NCBI GenBank assembly: GCA_964631325.1
Contig: CAZVWJ010000004.1
Span: 35,894 to 99,893 of the forward strand
DNA: 64,000 nt
From: CAZVWJ01 sp964631325
GTDB taxonomy: Bacteria > T1Sed10-126
Direction: 5' to 3'
This document shows, one piece after another, positions 52,919 to 60,804 of this stretch (its first letter is position 1; the number at the start of each line of letters is the position of its first letter). Made by a program: the position numbers and the translations under genes. The notes below the pieces were generated by a model. It was not told where the DNA came from and did not search any database. It was given only the letters and a program-made list of their open reading frames with translations.

Positions 52919-53051
52919 AAAAAGTCCGGGGCGAGCGATTCCCTGAACCGGTGCCCGCCGATCCAGGTGCAAAGGGTCTAATCTAGTACTTCACTCTCTA
53001 ATCGATTAGAGATTACAAAAAGTGAAGTCACCCCTATCGCTCGTCCCTGAC
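52917..53051 (-). ncRNA. Candidate structured small RNA with its own promoter and terminator
   Basis: On the minus strand the predicted transcript starts near 53051 (after the promoter at 53058-53086) and ends in eight U at 52917-52924. GGGACGAGCGAT (53036-53047) pairs with ATCGCTCGCCCC (52929-52940), closing the whole molecule just before the U-run. Inside, ACTTCACT/AGTGAAGT (52988-52995 and 53021-53028) encloses the palindrome CTCTAATCGATTAGAG (52996-53011), and a third hairpin near 52941-52975 has CCTG/CAGG and ATCGG/CCGGT. No match to SRP, 6S, tmRNA, RNase P or a known riboswitch is evident by eye. It may be a stand-alone small RNA or an attenuator of the permease gene downstream. Confidence 0.6.
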
Positions 53052-53057
53052 ACCAAT

Positions 53058-53086
53058 AATATAAGCTATAGGCCCTGCCGTGTCAA
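53058..53086 (-). promoter_or_regulatory. Strong sigma-70 promoter driving the small RNA candidate
   Basis: On the minus strand TTGACA (53081-53086) is separated by exactly 17 bases from TATATT (53058-53063). This is the same arrangement as the tRNA-Met promoter at 17182. Confidence 0.78.
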
Positions 53087-53245
53087 TATTTATTTTTGTT
53101 CCATTCCCAACTTTTTGTGCGTGATTAATGAAGGAAATAAATCTTTAACTGCCAACCTAATTGCTTCGGTTAAAAACTGTAAGTATAATCTATTTACAGG
53201 CAACATTAAGTTAGAAAATATATTTTGTGAGAGGAAGTGGTTACA

Positions 53246-53998
53246 GTGAAGTTTTATAAAACAATCGCAGTTATTGTGGCGATGGTTTTACTGCTGGGAG
53301 TTGTCCGGGGTGGGCGGGCGAACAATTTGCGAATTAGTTCACCGCCGCTTGTTTCACCGGAGTTTTCCGGGGATTCTTCCGAGGGACGCTATGAGGCAAT
53401 GTATTTTGGGTTTGAAAACATCGATGGCTATGGTTTTCAGGGAGTCTGGCGGCGGGCTTATGCGGATAATTTTGCTTTAACTCCCCACGCCGGACTTTTC
53501 TATATGAGCGGCGATCAGAAGTATGAACTGGCCGGTTCAACCGCGGAACACGAGTTGGACTACTACAGTTTTGCTTCCGTGGGTTTAACCGGGGAATTTC
53601 AATACAGGCTTACTTCCGCCGTTAACCTCATTCTGTTTGCCGGACCCCGCGGTCATTACGGCCGCAGTGAGGACAAGCTGACCCACCAGGGGACGGTTTC
53701 CGAACAGACAAACACCGATGTTGGATACGGGGGAGAGATCGGCCTTCAATGTGGGATAAGTCTGCCCGGTTTTTACCTGACCCCTTTTATCAGTTATGAT
53801 CGGCTGGATGTTGATTCCTCGAGCACGGCCGAGGACGTCGTAGATGAGAGCTTGACCTTTGAGAATCAGATAATTGGAATTGATGTCTTGCATCGAGAAA
53901 CCGGCTGGACGCTTAGTGGACTCGTTGGCAAACGAGACGTGGAAGACGCTGAGGATCTAGATGACTTAATCATCTTTAAAATTGGCCGCAGTTTTTAA
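53246..53998 (+). CDS. Predicted outer-membrane beta-barrel protein
   Basis: About 250 residues. A signal peptide (KTIAVIVAMVLLLGVVRGGRA) is followed by alternating hydrophobic/polar strands with many aromatic and Gly residues (YFGFENIDGYGFQGVWRRAY, GEFQYRLTSAVNLILFAGPRGHYG) and a C-terminal Phe (IGRSF), as in outer-membrane barrels. GTG 53246 is chosen since AGGAAGTGG lies upstream; an in-frame GTG at 53237 is the alternative. No family name can be given. It stands between the small RNA candidate and a histidine kinase, and supports an outer membrane. Confidence 0.75.
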   Translation: MKFYKTIAVIVAMVLLLGVVRGGRANNLRISSPPLVSPEFSGDSSEGRYEAMYFGFENIDGYGFQGVWRRAYADNFALTPHAGLFYMSGDQKYELAGSTAEHELDYYSFASVGLTGEFQYRLTSAVNLILFAGPRGHYGRSEDKLTHQGTVSEQTNTDVGYGGEIGLQCGISLPGFYLTPFISYDRLDVDSSSTAEDVVDESLTFENQIIGIDVLHRETGWTLSGLVGKRDVEDAEDLDDLIIFKIGRSF

Positions 53999-54254
53999 GT
54001 TTTACCGGGTAAGGCCTGTTTTTAGTTAATCGTCGCTCTGCAACAGCTTGTCCAACTTGCCCATCACAATCAGCTCCCTTTGCAGATATGATTATTGTTC
54101 TTGCTACCTGTACAATTAAGTATGATTCATTTTTAGTGGTCCGGTCGTGAAATTACTTCAAGTTAATGCTTGCAACCGGTTTAAACATAATCTAGGCTTG
54201 TTAATAGTCTAGGTTTTGTAGAAAAACTAGGTATTTCAAGTCAGGGATGTAGAA

Positions 54255-55685
54255 ATGAAAGAAAATTACGACGCCGACGAAATTTTCGGGCCGGTCCTCT
54301 TCTGGCTCGCAATTTTTGGCGTACTCTATTACATGAGTACGACCAATTTTCTAATTTTCCACGTTTCCGCTGAATTCTTTAGCGTGATTATCGCCGGCGT
54401 AATCTTTGTTATTACCTGGAATATCCGCGAGCAACTCGAGAATAATTTTTATATCCTGGTCGGTCAGGCCTATCTCTTCGTGGCGATTATTGATTTCTTC
54501 CACACCCTCGCCTATAAGGGGATGGATCTTCTTACCACCGGCGCCAACCTTGCCACTGAATTATGGATTGCCGGCCGGTATTTCGAGAGTTTTGCTTTGC
54601 TGGCCGGGGCTTTTCTGCTGCAGTGGAAATCCACACTCTCCCACAAAACCGTGTTTTACGTCCTGGTGGTGCTTTTCATCCTGCTGATGGCGACCATCTA
54701 TCCCCTGGACGTTTTTCCCCGGTGCTTTGACCCGGCGACGGGCTTGACGGTTTTTAAAAAAGCAAGTGAGTTTCTCATTTGTTTTGTGTTACTCGGGGCC
54801 TGGTATTTTTTAGGTCTATATAAAAATCGATTTTCTCGGGTTGTATTCAATTTCACGCGACTTTCGATAATTTTCACCATTTTTGCTGAGCTGGCGTTTA
54901 CCTTTTGCGTTTCAGTTTACGGGCTTTCCAATATTATCGGCCATTTCTTCAAAATACTGTCTTTCTACTGTATTTACCGGGGGATTATTATCACGGGTTT
55001 CAAGTCGCCCCTGGATTCACTGCTCCGGGAACTGCGGGAACACGAGGAAAAACTGGCAGCGGCGCTCGAGGAAAAGGAGACCCTGCTCAGTGAGATTCAT
55101 CACCGGGTAAAAAACAACCTGAACGTAGTTTCCAGCATGTTGTTCCTGCAGGCTAGAGAAGTCAAAAATAAGGCGGTCCGGGCAAAGCTGGAGAGCAGTC
55201 GCCAGCGAATTAAGTCCATCGGCCAACTACACGAGCAGCTTTACAAGTCCGGAAACATGGGCCAGGTTAATTTCGAGGGATACCTTAACAAATTGGTTGA
55301 TGAATTAATTTCCACTTACAGCCAGCGGCCCGGCAAAGTTGATTTCCAGCTTGCGGTGGATATTGACTCCGAGGTAGACTTCAGCCGGGAGATTTATGTA
55401 GGCCTGATTGTCACGGAGCTGGTGACCAACTCGTTGAAATATGCGACTGATCCCGAAACGGGCGAGTTGGAGCTGCACCTCGGCTTAAGCCTGGAGGCCA
55501 ATCAGTACCGGCTGGAGGTTTCGGACAACGGGCAAGGTTTACCGGAGGACGTTGAAATTGAAGAGGCGGATTCGCTGGGCTTGCGCCTGGTTACAATTCT
55601 TGCCGAGGATCAGTTGAACGGCGCTCTGGATTATACGACGACCGCGGAAGGGACCACTTTTGTGATTACCTTCCCGCAGCAGTAA
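54255..55685 (+). CDS. MASE3-domain membrane histidine kinase (HisKA_2 type)
   Basis: 476 residues. The N-terminal 235 residues form a MASE3 sensor with seven or more helices (YYMSTTNFLIFHVSAEFFSVIIAGVIFVITWN, LVGQAYLFVAIIDFFHTLAYKGMD). A short coiled coil (EKLAAALEEKETLLSE) leads to the HisKA_2 phosphoacceptor EIHHRVKNNLNVVSSML and an ATPase domain with TELVTNSLKYA and DNGQGLPED. HisKA_2 kinases pass phosphate to response regulators, but none is nearby, so its partner is elsewhere. ATG follows AGGGATGTAG. Confidence 0.9.
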   Translation: MKENYDADEIFGPVLFWLAIFGVLYYMSTTNFLIFHVSAEFFSVIIAGVIFVITWNIREQLENNFYILVGQAYLFVAIIDFFHTLAYKGMDLLTTGANLATELWIAGRYFESFALLAGAFLLQWKSTLSHKTVFYVLVVLFILLMATIYPLDVFPRCFDPATGLTVFKKASEFLICFVLLGAWYFLGLYKNRFSRVVFNFTRLSIIFTIFAELAFTFCVSVYGLSNIIGHFFKILSFYCIYRGIIITGFKSPLDSLLRELREHEEKLAAALEEKETLLSEIHHRVKNNLNVVSSMLFLQAREVKNKAVRAKLESSRQRIKSIGQLHEQLYKSGNMGQVNFEGYLNKLVDELISTYSQRPGKVDFQLAVDIDSEVDFSREIYVGLIVTELVTNSLKYATDPETGELELHLGLSLEANQYRLEVSDNGQGLPEDVEIEEADSLGLRLVTILAEDQLNGALDYTTTAEGTTFVITFPQQ

Positions 55686-55749
55686 CTCAAGTCCTGGGAG
55701 AACTTTGGAAGTTTAGAATCCAATAATTTTTTCACGGGAGTTGATCGCA

Positions 55750-56175
55750 ATGATTGAACGGTCCGCGGCAGCAACCTGGCACGGTGATTTAGCAAACGGG
55801 AGCGGTGAACTTTCCACGGGCAGTGGTTCTCTGGAAGGAAACTATAGTTTTGCTTCACGGTTCGAGGACGCGGAGGGGACCAACCCTGAGGAGTTAATTG
55901 CGGCGGCCCACGCCGGCTGTTACTCCATGGCGCTGGCCAACGCCCTGCACGAAGCGGGTTACGATTCAGAGCGGGTAACGACCGCCGCCCGGGTCAGCTT
56001 GAACCCTGAGGGCGAGGCGCCGGAAATTGAGAAGATACACCTGGCAGCCGAAGTCGAAGTCGAGGCGATGGACGAGGCGGAATTTATGGAGATAGCTGAC
56101 GACGCCAAGGAAAACTGTCCCGTTTCCAAGGCGCTGGCCGGCCCGAAAATTACCCTGGAGATTGAACGTATCTGA
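55750..56175 (+). CDS. osmC: OsmC-family organic hydroperoxide-detoxifying protein
   Basis: 141 residues of the OsmC/Ohr family, thiol peroxidases that reduce organic hydroperoxides. The two reactive Cys lie in AAAHAGCYSMALANAL and AKENCPVSKALAG. ATWHGDLANGSGELSTGSGSLEGNYSF is the typical N-terminal strand region. ATG 55750 is preferred over TTG 55741 because GGGAG lies 9 bases upstream of it. It is acidic, as in salt-adapted cells. Confidence 0.92.
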   Translation: MIERSAAATWHGDLANGSGELSTGSGSLEGNYSFASRFEDAEGTNPEELIAAAHAGCYSMALANALHEAGYDSERVTTAARVSLNPEGEAPEIEKIHLAAEVEVEAMDEAEFMEIADDAKENCPVSKALAGPKITLEIERI

Positions 56176-56231
56176 CTTTTTAGCGTATAGCAACAATAAT
56201 TTTTATTAAAATAAGCCATTTACATATATTC

Positions 56232-56363
56232 CAGAACTTTCTAATGACACCAAAACGTCATTCCGGGTGGAGGCGCGATGCGCCGGAAACCCGGAATCTA
56301 TCGATCTTTGAATTATGGATTGCCGGGTCAAGCCCGGCAATGACAGTTCGTTAGAAAATTCTG
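56232..56363. repeat. 132-bp repeat with terminal inverted repeats and ACGTCATTCCGG core
   Basis: CAGAACTTTCTAATGA (56232-56247) pairs with TCGTTAGAAAATTCTG (56348-56363) at 14 of 16 positions. Inside, CAAAACGTCATTCCGGGTGG and CCCGGCAATGACAG face each other, with GCGCGATGCGC and TTGCCGGG/CCCGGCAA hairpins. The core resembles 8421 and 28309. It fills part of the 478-base gap after osmC; the remaining AT-rich sequence up to 56653 shows no gene. Confidence 0.65.
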
Positions 56364-56653
56364 CATATCTTCACAACTGTGAAGTTATGCAGATTTGTAA
56401 ATGAATTTTCCCGGGAAAATTGGATTGGAAAGTCACCGGTCCAGGATATTGAAAGCCGGTGAAAAAATGGGAGTCCCTTGACGACATGCTCTTACCTCTG
56501 TCAAATATTATTTTGTTTCTACAATCCCTGTATAGATTTGAACTGTATAATGTTACAGTTTAAAATAATAATAGAGAAAAAATTATATGGATCTGAAAAG
56601 GCACCCGTGATGTTGAATAATAGTTATCTATTTTAACGAAGTGAGGCAAATTG

Positions 56654-57415
56654 ATGGAATTTCCCCGGGACGTTATTTTATCAGAAGGCGAGAAGTTAAA
56701 TTTTTCTACGCCGCTGGTTGAGATTGAAGTGGAATTTAAGTCCGGACGCCTGCAATATGTCCGGGCCCCGCTGGGAAATGAAACCGATCCAACTGAAAAG
56801 TTTTTGTTGTTTGACCGGGCTCAACTACAGCTTTCTCTGTTGCCCGTTTACCCCGAACGTCCCGTAATTTTCAAGCCCGAGGACCAGGTGACTGTTTTAC
56901 CGGGAGAACGGGGGCGGTTCTGCCTGGGATTTGAGTTGGGAGTGGGCCTTAAAGTAGCTTCTGCGGACACGTTTATTGAAGAAATTCGGCCCACGTCCCT
57001 TAAAAACAGTTACTGGGGGCCGCCAACCGAAGGGATCCTGGCTTTTCAAGCCCACAGTGGAATTTATTCCGATCCCGTGGAGCTGGCCCGGCAAACCGGT
57101 CCCACGGTGGCCGTTGTTCCCGTGGAATTTAGTAATCAACGGGAAGAACCCCAGGAAGTGAAGCGGTGCCTGGTTCCCCTGCGAGAATTAAACCTTTATC
57201 TAACTTCAGAAGGCAACCTTGTTTACGAAATTGTCCGGCTTGAACAGCTCAATGAAAACGAACAAATTCCCCGCCCGGTAAAACGTCCCCCACGTGAATT
57301 CGGTGGTTCGCTTACGCGGTTGGCCGAGGCCCCGAATAAATCGCAGACACTGCTGGAAAAAGTGGGTAAATTTTCCGGCTGGGATCAGCTTTCCGGGATG
57401 TTTTTTGACCGATGA
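56654..57415 (+). CDS. DUF432 family protein, probable MscS partner
   Basis: 253 residues of DUF432, a cytoplasmic family of unknown function regularly found next to mechanosensitive channels. Recognisable parts are MEFPRDVILSEGEKLNF, VYPERPVIFKPEDQVTVLPGERGRFCLGFELG, RPTSLKNSYWGPPTEGILAFQ and LYLTSEGNLVYEIVRLEQL. ATG 56654 is chosen since GTGAGG lies 7 bases upstream. It overlaps mscS by 4 bases (ATGA), which supports a functional partnership. Confidence 0.82.
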   Translation: MEFPRDVILSEGEKLNFSTPLVEIEVEFKSGRLQYVRAPLGNETDPTEKFLLFDRAQLQLSLLPVYPERPVIFKPEDQVTVLPGERGRFCLGFELGVGLKVASADTFIEEIRPTSLKNSYWGPPTEGILAFQAHSGIYSDPVELARQTGPTVAVVPVEFSNQREEPQEVKRCLVPLRELNLYLTSEGNLVYEIVRLEQLNENEQIPRPVKRPPREFGGSLTRLAEAPNKSQTLLEKVGKFSGWDQLSGMFFDR

Positions 57416-58287
57416 AAATAATCACAGACTTTACTGCGCCCCTGCTTACGGTTACCCCTGGCTGGCCCTGGTCCAGAATTTTCCTGGTTGTTGTAACTGC
57501 GTTAACTGGTTACATCCTGGCCCGGTTGATTGCTTCGATGGTTCGCGGCCAGGTGGAAAAACGGATGGACACAACTTCGGGGATGATTGCTCACAAGCTG
57601 GCCTTCTACGGCCTGCTGGTCCTGGTCATTGCCGTAATTTTACACGAACTGGAAGTCAGCCTCGGCGCACTATTGGCGGCCGGCGGTTTTTTTGGACTGG
57701 CAGTGGGGTTTGCCGCCCAGACTTCTGTTTCTAACATAATCAGTGGAATTTTCCTGGTTTTTGAACGGCCTTTCCAGGTGGGGGACGTGATTAAGATAGA
57801 AGGTAATGTTGGGATTGTAATGAGTATTGATCTGCTTTCCACGAAACTGCGCACTTTTGATAATCTTTACTGGCGAGTTCCGAACGAAAAAGTCCTCAAG
57901 AGTGACCTGACTACGATAACCAAATACGATATCCGCCGGTTGGATATTAATACGGCTATTTCTTACGATGACGATATCGAGCGGGCCCGGGAAGTTCTCC
58001 TGGAATGCGCGGAATCCAACTCTCTTGTAATGGGCGATCCCGAGCCAATGGTCCTGGTGACCAAGATGGCTGATTCCGGGATTGAACTTATCCTGCGCTG
58101 TTGGTTTTATAAGACGGATTATTTGACCGTGCTGACAGAATTGACCGAGGCGGTCAAAGTATCCCTCGAGGAAGCCGGTTGTACGATCCCCTTTCCTCAC
58201 CGGACAGTTTACGTCCGCGACGAGGAGGATTGGCGGGAAGCGGCCGCCCTGGAAAAAATTCAGCCGGATTCCGCAGAAGAAGAATGA
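57412..58287 (+). CDS. mscS: Small-conductance mechanosensitive channel MscS
   Basis: Pressure-release channel that opens on osmotic downshock. 291 residues with three N-terminal helices and the pore-lining TM3 AGGFFGLAVGFAAQTSVSNIISGIFLVFERPFQVGD, followed by the beta domain (VGIVMSIDLLSTKLRTFDNLYWRVPNEKVLKSDL) and a C-terminal alpha/beta domain. It is translationally coupled to DUF432 upstream and, again by ATGA, to a DUF481 outer-membrane gene downstream. Confidence 0.93.
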   Translation: MKIITDFTAPLLTVTPGWPWSRIFLVVVTALTGYILARLIASMVRGQVEKRMDTTSGMIAHKLAFYGLLVLVIAVILHELEVSLGALLAAGGFFGLAVGFAAQTSVSNIISGIFLVFERPFQVGDVIKIEGNVGIVMSIDLLSTKLRTFDNLYWRVPNEKVLKSDLTTITKYDIRRLDINTAISYDDDIERAREVLLECAESNSLVMGDPEPMVLVTKMADSGIELILRCWFYKTDYLTVLTELTEAVKVSLEEAGCTIPFPHRTVYVRDEEDWREAAALEKIQPDSAEEE

Positions 58288-59084
58288 ATTTAATCCGGAG
58301 CCGCTTAATCCCGGTACAGTGGATCGTGTTGGGAGTGGTTTTGTCTGGATTTTTTTTGCCCGGGCCGTTGTCGGCAAAAGATGGTTGGAAGAAACACCTG
58401 CGTTTCACAGCTTCTTTGACCAGTCTTGGCTCGGCCCACACAAGCGATTACGAAGATGTCCCGGGGATCAGTGAAACCGGGGAAGAATCAAGCTGGAAAG
58501 TGGGGGTGGATGGGGAATTTTCCCGAAAATTTACTAACTGGAGCCAGGAACACCGTTTTAATTTTAAATATGGCCGGGTAAATAACGAGGAAAACGTGGA
58601 CGAACTGGACTCAATTAGTATCTTTCGTTATGGACTGGGAACTGCCAGTTTTCTGTACAATAGTGCGCATGTTCGTTCCACTTTTGATACTTTTGGTCAT
58701 CCCACCCGGTTTGACGGAGCCGGTGGAGTGGGACTGTTTCTACTTCGCTCGGATACCTACGGGGAATTGGAATTGCGTGTTGGCCCCCGGTGGGGGCGGG
58801 AGTGGAACCCTTCCCGTTCCGGTGAGGGGTTTTACGAGATGATGGTGGAATACGGGAAAGAATTTGCTACCGGGAGCCAGCTTACTTCGAACCTGGAGAG
58901 TTATACGCCGGTTGATAATACTGCTCACTACACAGTGCGCTGGGAGAATAAGCTTCTGGCCCCGGTGACTGAGCAACTGGACATAGAATACAGGTTTACG
59001 CTCTATTACGAGCAACAGGTGGACGAAATTGCAACTAAAAACGTCTCTACCATAAATTTTGTCTACTACCTGATTCCTGAGTAA
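58284..59084 (+). CDS. DUF481-like outer-membrane beta-barrel protein
   Basis: 266 residues. A signal peptide (VQWIVLGVVLSGFFLPGPLSA) leads to a beta-rich protein with alternating pattern (HLRFTASLTSLGSAHTSDYED, FSRKFTNWSQEHRFNFKYGRV, LLAPVTEQLDIEYRFTLYYEQQVDEI), like the salt-induced outer-membrane protein YdiY family (DUF481). ATG 58284 overlaps the mscS stop by 4 bases, so DUF432, mscS and this gene form a coupled osmotic-stress operon. It supports an outer membrane. Confidence 0.8.
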   Translation: MNLIRSRLIPVQWIVLGVVLSGFFLPGPLSAKDGWKKHLRFTASLTSLGSAHTSDYEDVPGISETGEESSWKVGVDGEFSRKFTNWSQEHRFNFKYGRVNNEENVDELDSISIFRYGLGTASFLYNSAHVRSTFDTFGHPTRFDGAGGVGLFLLRSDTYGELELRVGPRWGREWNPSRSGEGFYEMMVEYGKEFATGSQLTSNLESYTPVDNTAHYTVRWENKLLAPVTEQLDIEYRFTLYYEQQVDEIATKNVSTINFVYYLIPE

Positions 59085-59089
59085 ACTTT

Positions 59090-60394
59090 TTAAGAACTGG
59101 CTACTATCTGGTTGCGGCCCTGTTCTTTTGCTCTGTATAGATTTTGGTCAGCAATTTCAACCAGCTCCCAGGGGTCTTGTTCCTGTTTCGGAATTGTCGT
59201 AGCTACTCCGCCACTTACGGTGACTACGTTGCTGGCCTCCGATTTTTTGTGTTCGACTCCTGCTGTTTCTATTTTTTTTCGAATTTCTTTGGCCAGTTTC
59301 CTGGCCCCGGAAAGTTCTGTTTCTGGTAATATGGCTACAAACTCCTCGCCGCCGTAACGGGCCACTGTATCTATGGCTCTTTTAACCGTATTATCCATAA
59401 TTCCGGCAACATTTTTCAAGCATCTGTCGCCAGCCGGGTGACCGTAATGGTCGTTGTAATCCTTGAAGTTGTCAATGTCCATAAGAATTATCGATAAGGA
59501 TTCGTCGTCCCTCATGCACCTTTCCCAGTCTTCTTCTAATTTTTCTTCAAAACGCCGCCTGTTGGGGAGATCGGTCAGGGAATCAATAACGGAGAGTTTT
59601 TGCAGGTATTCGTTCTTTTCTTCTAATTCTTTGTTAAGTTTTTCAATCCTATCTCGATATTCTACTTCTTCGGTTCGATCTTGCGCAATTGCAACGAACT
59701 TCTGGCCGGTATCTGTTTCAAACTCATTAATTTCCACGTCCGCAGGAAATTCTTTCCCTTTCAAAGATTTGACGCTTTCTTCCCGCCGGCCCTCAAGCAG
59801 AAGCGGATTACCGGTTTTCCGGTATTCCTGTAAAAGCTCGAAAGTCCTGGGCAGAATGATTTCAATCTTCTTTTCGAGTAGATCCTCTTCCAGGCATTCA
59901 AAAATTCTTTCTGCCGCCGGGTTGATGTCTTCGATGCAGCCCTCGCTATTCAGGGTTATTATTGCACTTTTTGCTGATTCTACAGTTGCTTTAAGGCGTT
60001 CCCGTAGACGATGTTGTTCGGTAATAATGTCGTGGACGGAAGCAAATTTTACGACTTCTCCCGAATCGTCATTGATGGGGACAATGATCGCCCGGGACCA
60101 GAATAGGTCCCCGTTTTTTTTGCGATTGCAAAATGTTCCTTCCCAGATTTCGCCGGATTTTATTGTTCGCCACAGGTCGCGGTAAAATTCTCTGGATTGC
60201 CGCCCTGAGTTCCAGAGGCGCGGATTTTTACCAAGGATTTCTTTTTCGGAGTAACCGGTTTCTTTGACAGCCCGCTTGTTCACAGCGATTATATTTCCCC
60301 GGTAGTCAGTGATAACTACCATCCCCGGTCCGTTTTCCATCAGTTGATACAGGGTTTCCGGTTCGTTTCTAAGGCTGGATGATTTTTCAGGCAT
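59090..60394 (-). CDS. PAS-PAS-GGDEF diguanylate cyclase
   Basis: 434-residue cytoplasmic protein. Two PAS sensor domains (GPGMVVITDYRGNIIAVNKRAVKETGYSEKEILGKNPRLWNSG; then AIITLNSEGCIEDINPAAERIFECLEEDLL) precede a GGDEF domain with the active-site RYGGEEFVAIL and the DIDNFKDYNDHYGHPAGDRCL metal site. It should make c-di-GMP. ATG 60394 is chosen because GGGAGGTAAC lies upstream. A four-residue I-site (RxxD) is not clearly seen. It is divergent from the mobile element and the peroxiredoxin. Confidence 0.92.
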   Translation of the reverse strand: MPEKSSSLRNEPETLYQLMENGPGMVVITDYRGNIIAVNKRAVKETGYSEKEILGKNPRLWNSGRQSREFYRDLWRTIKSGEIWEGTFCNRKKNGDLFWSRAIIVPINDDSGEVVKFASVHDIITEQHRLRERLKATVESAKSAIITLNSEGCIEDINPAAERIFECLEEDLLEKKIEIILPRTFELLQEYRKTGNPLLLEGRREESVKSLKGKEFPADVEINEFETDTGQKFVAIAQDRTEEVEYRDRIEKLNKELEEKNEYLQKLSVIDSLTDLPNRRRFEEKLEEDWERCMRDDESLSIILMDIDNFKDYNDHYGHPAGDRCLKNVAGIMDNTVKRAIDTVARYGGEEFVAILPETELSGARKLAKEIRKKIETAGVEHKKSEASNVVTVSGGVATTIPKQEQDPWELVEIADQNLYRAKEQGRNQIVASS

Positions 60395-60482
60395 TAAAAG
60401 GTTACCTCCCGCTCGAATTTCCGATAAAATCATTACAAAGTATAGAGGATGATTATGAAACTTGTAGTAGTTCCTTGATTTT

Positions 60483-60738
60483 GGCTCTGTAGAGATCCTT
60501 TTTAACTGTTTCTCTCTAACAGAAACTGGGGCTTGAACCCTTCGGAGACGGATTTATCGAAATATATGGCCCCTGGAGGGGCTGATTATATATTTCGATA
60601 CCTCGGAGCCCCGCAGTCAATCGGGAGCCACAGAATATATCTTATAGTTCCCACTGGTGATGCCCAATTGACTGCGGGGCCAGAATGAGTCTCGAAAGGG
60701 GTTTAAGTCCCAGTTTCATTAAAGGTTTCTACACAGCC
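60483..60738. mobile_element. 256-bp hairpin-rich non-autonomous element (MITE) with 8-bp target duplications
   Basis: The ends GGCTCTGTAGA (60483) and TCTACACAGCC (60728-60738) are inverted repeats with one mismatch, and pairing extends inward through AAACTGGG and GAGAC segments. The element is flanked by identical 8-mers TTGATTTT (60475-60482 and 60739-60746). Inside are two perfect hairpins: ATCGAAATATAT/ATATATTTCGAT (60556-60599) around GCCCC/GGGGC, and GCCCCGCAGTCAAT/ATTGACTGCGGGGC (60608-60680). A third hairpin CTGTT/AACAG interrupts the left arm. No ORF is present. The 8-bp duplication and GGCTcT ends recall ISL3-like elements, but this link is inference. Confidence 0.8.
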
Positions 60739-60765
60739 TTGATTTTCTACCAAAAATTTACTAAA

Positions 60766-60780
60766 TTAGAATTGTTCTTA
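60766..60780 (+). promoter_or_regulatory. Possible PerR-type box upstream of the peroxiredoxin gene
   Basis: TTAGAATTGTTCTTA matches 10 of 14 informative positions of the Bacillus PerR box (TTATAATNATTATAA). It lies 24 bases upstream of the peroxiredoxin ATG. The match is imperfect. Confidence 0.3.
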
Positions 60781-60804
60781 AATATTTTTTGAAAGGAGTT
60801 AACT

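Noticed and set aside
52604..52972. 122-codon minus-strand frame
   Set aside because: It is the antisense shadow of the glutaredoxin-like frame, which shows clear CPFC and VPC motifs.
52917..53051. SRP RNA, 6S RNA or a known amino-acid riboswitch
   Set aside because: The GGAAGGAAGC loop of SRP RNA, the 6S bubble and the T-box, lysine, glycine and SAM signatures were looked for and not found by eye.
59463..60185. 240-codon Ser-rich plus-strand frame
   Set aside because: Antisense to the PAS-GGDEF gene, with shadow-type Ser/Arg composition.
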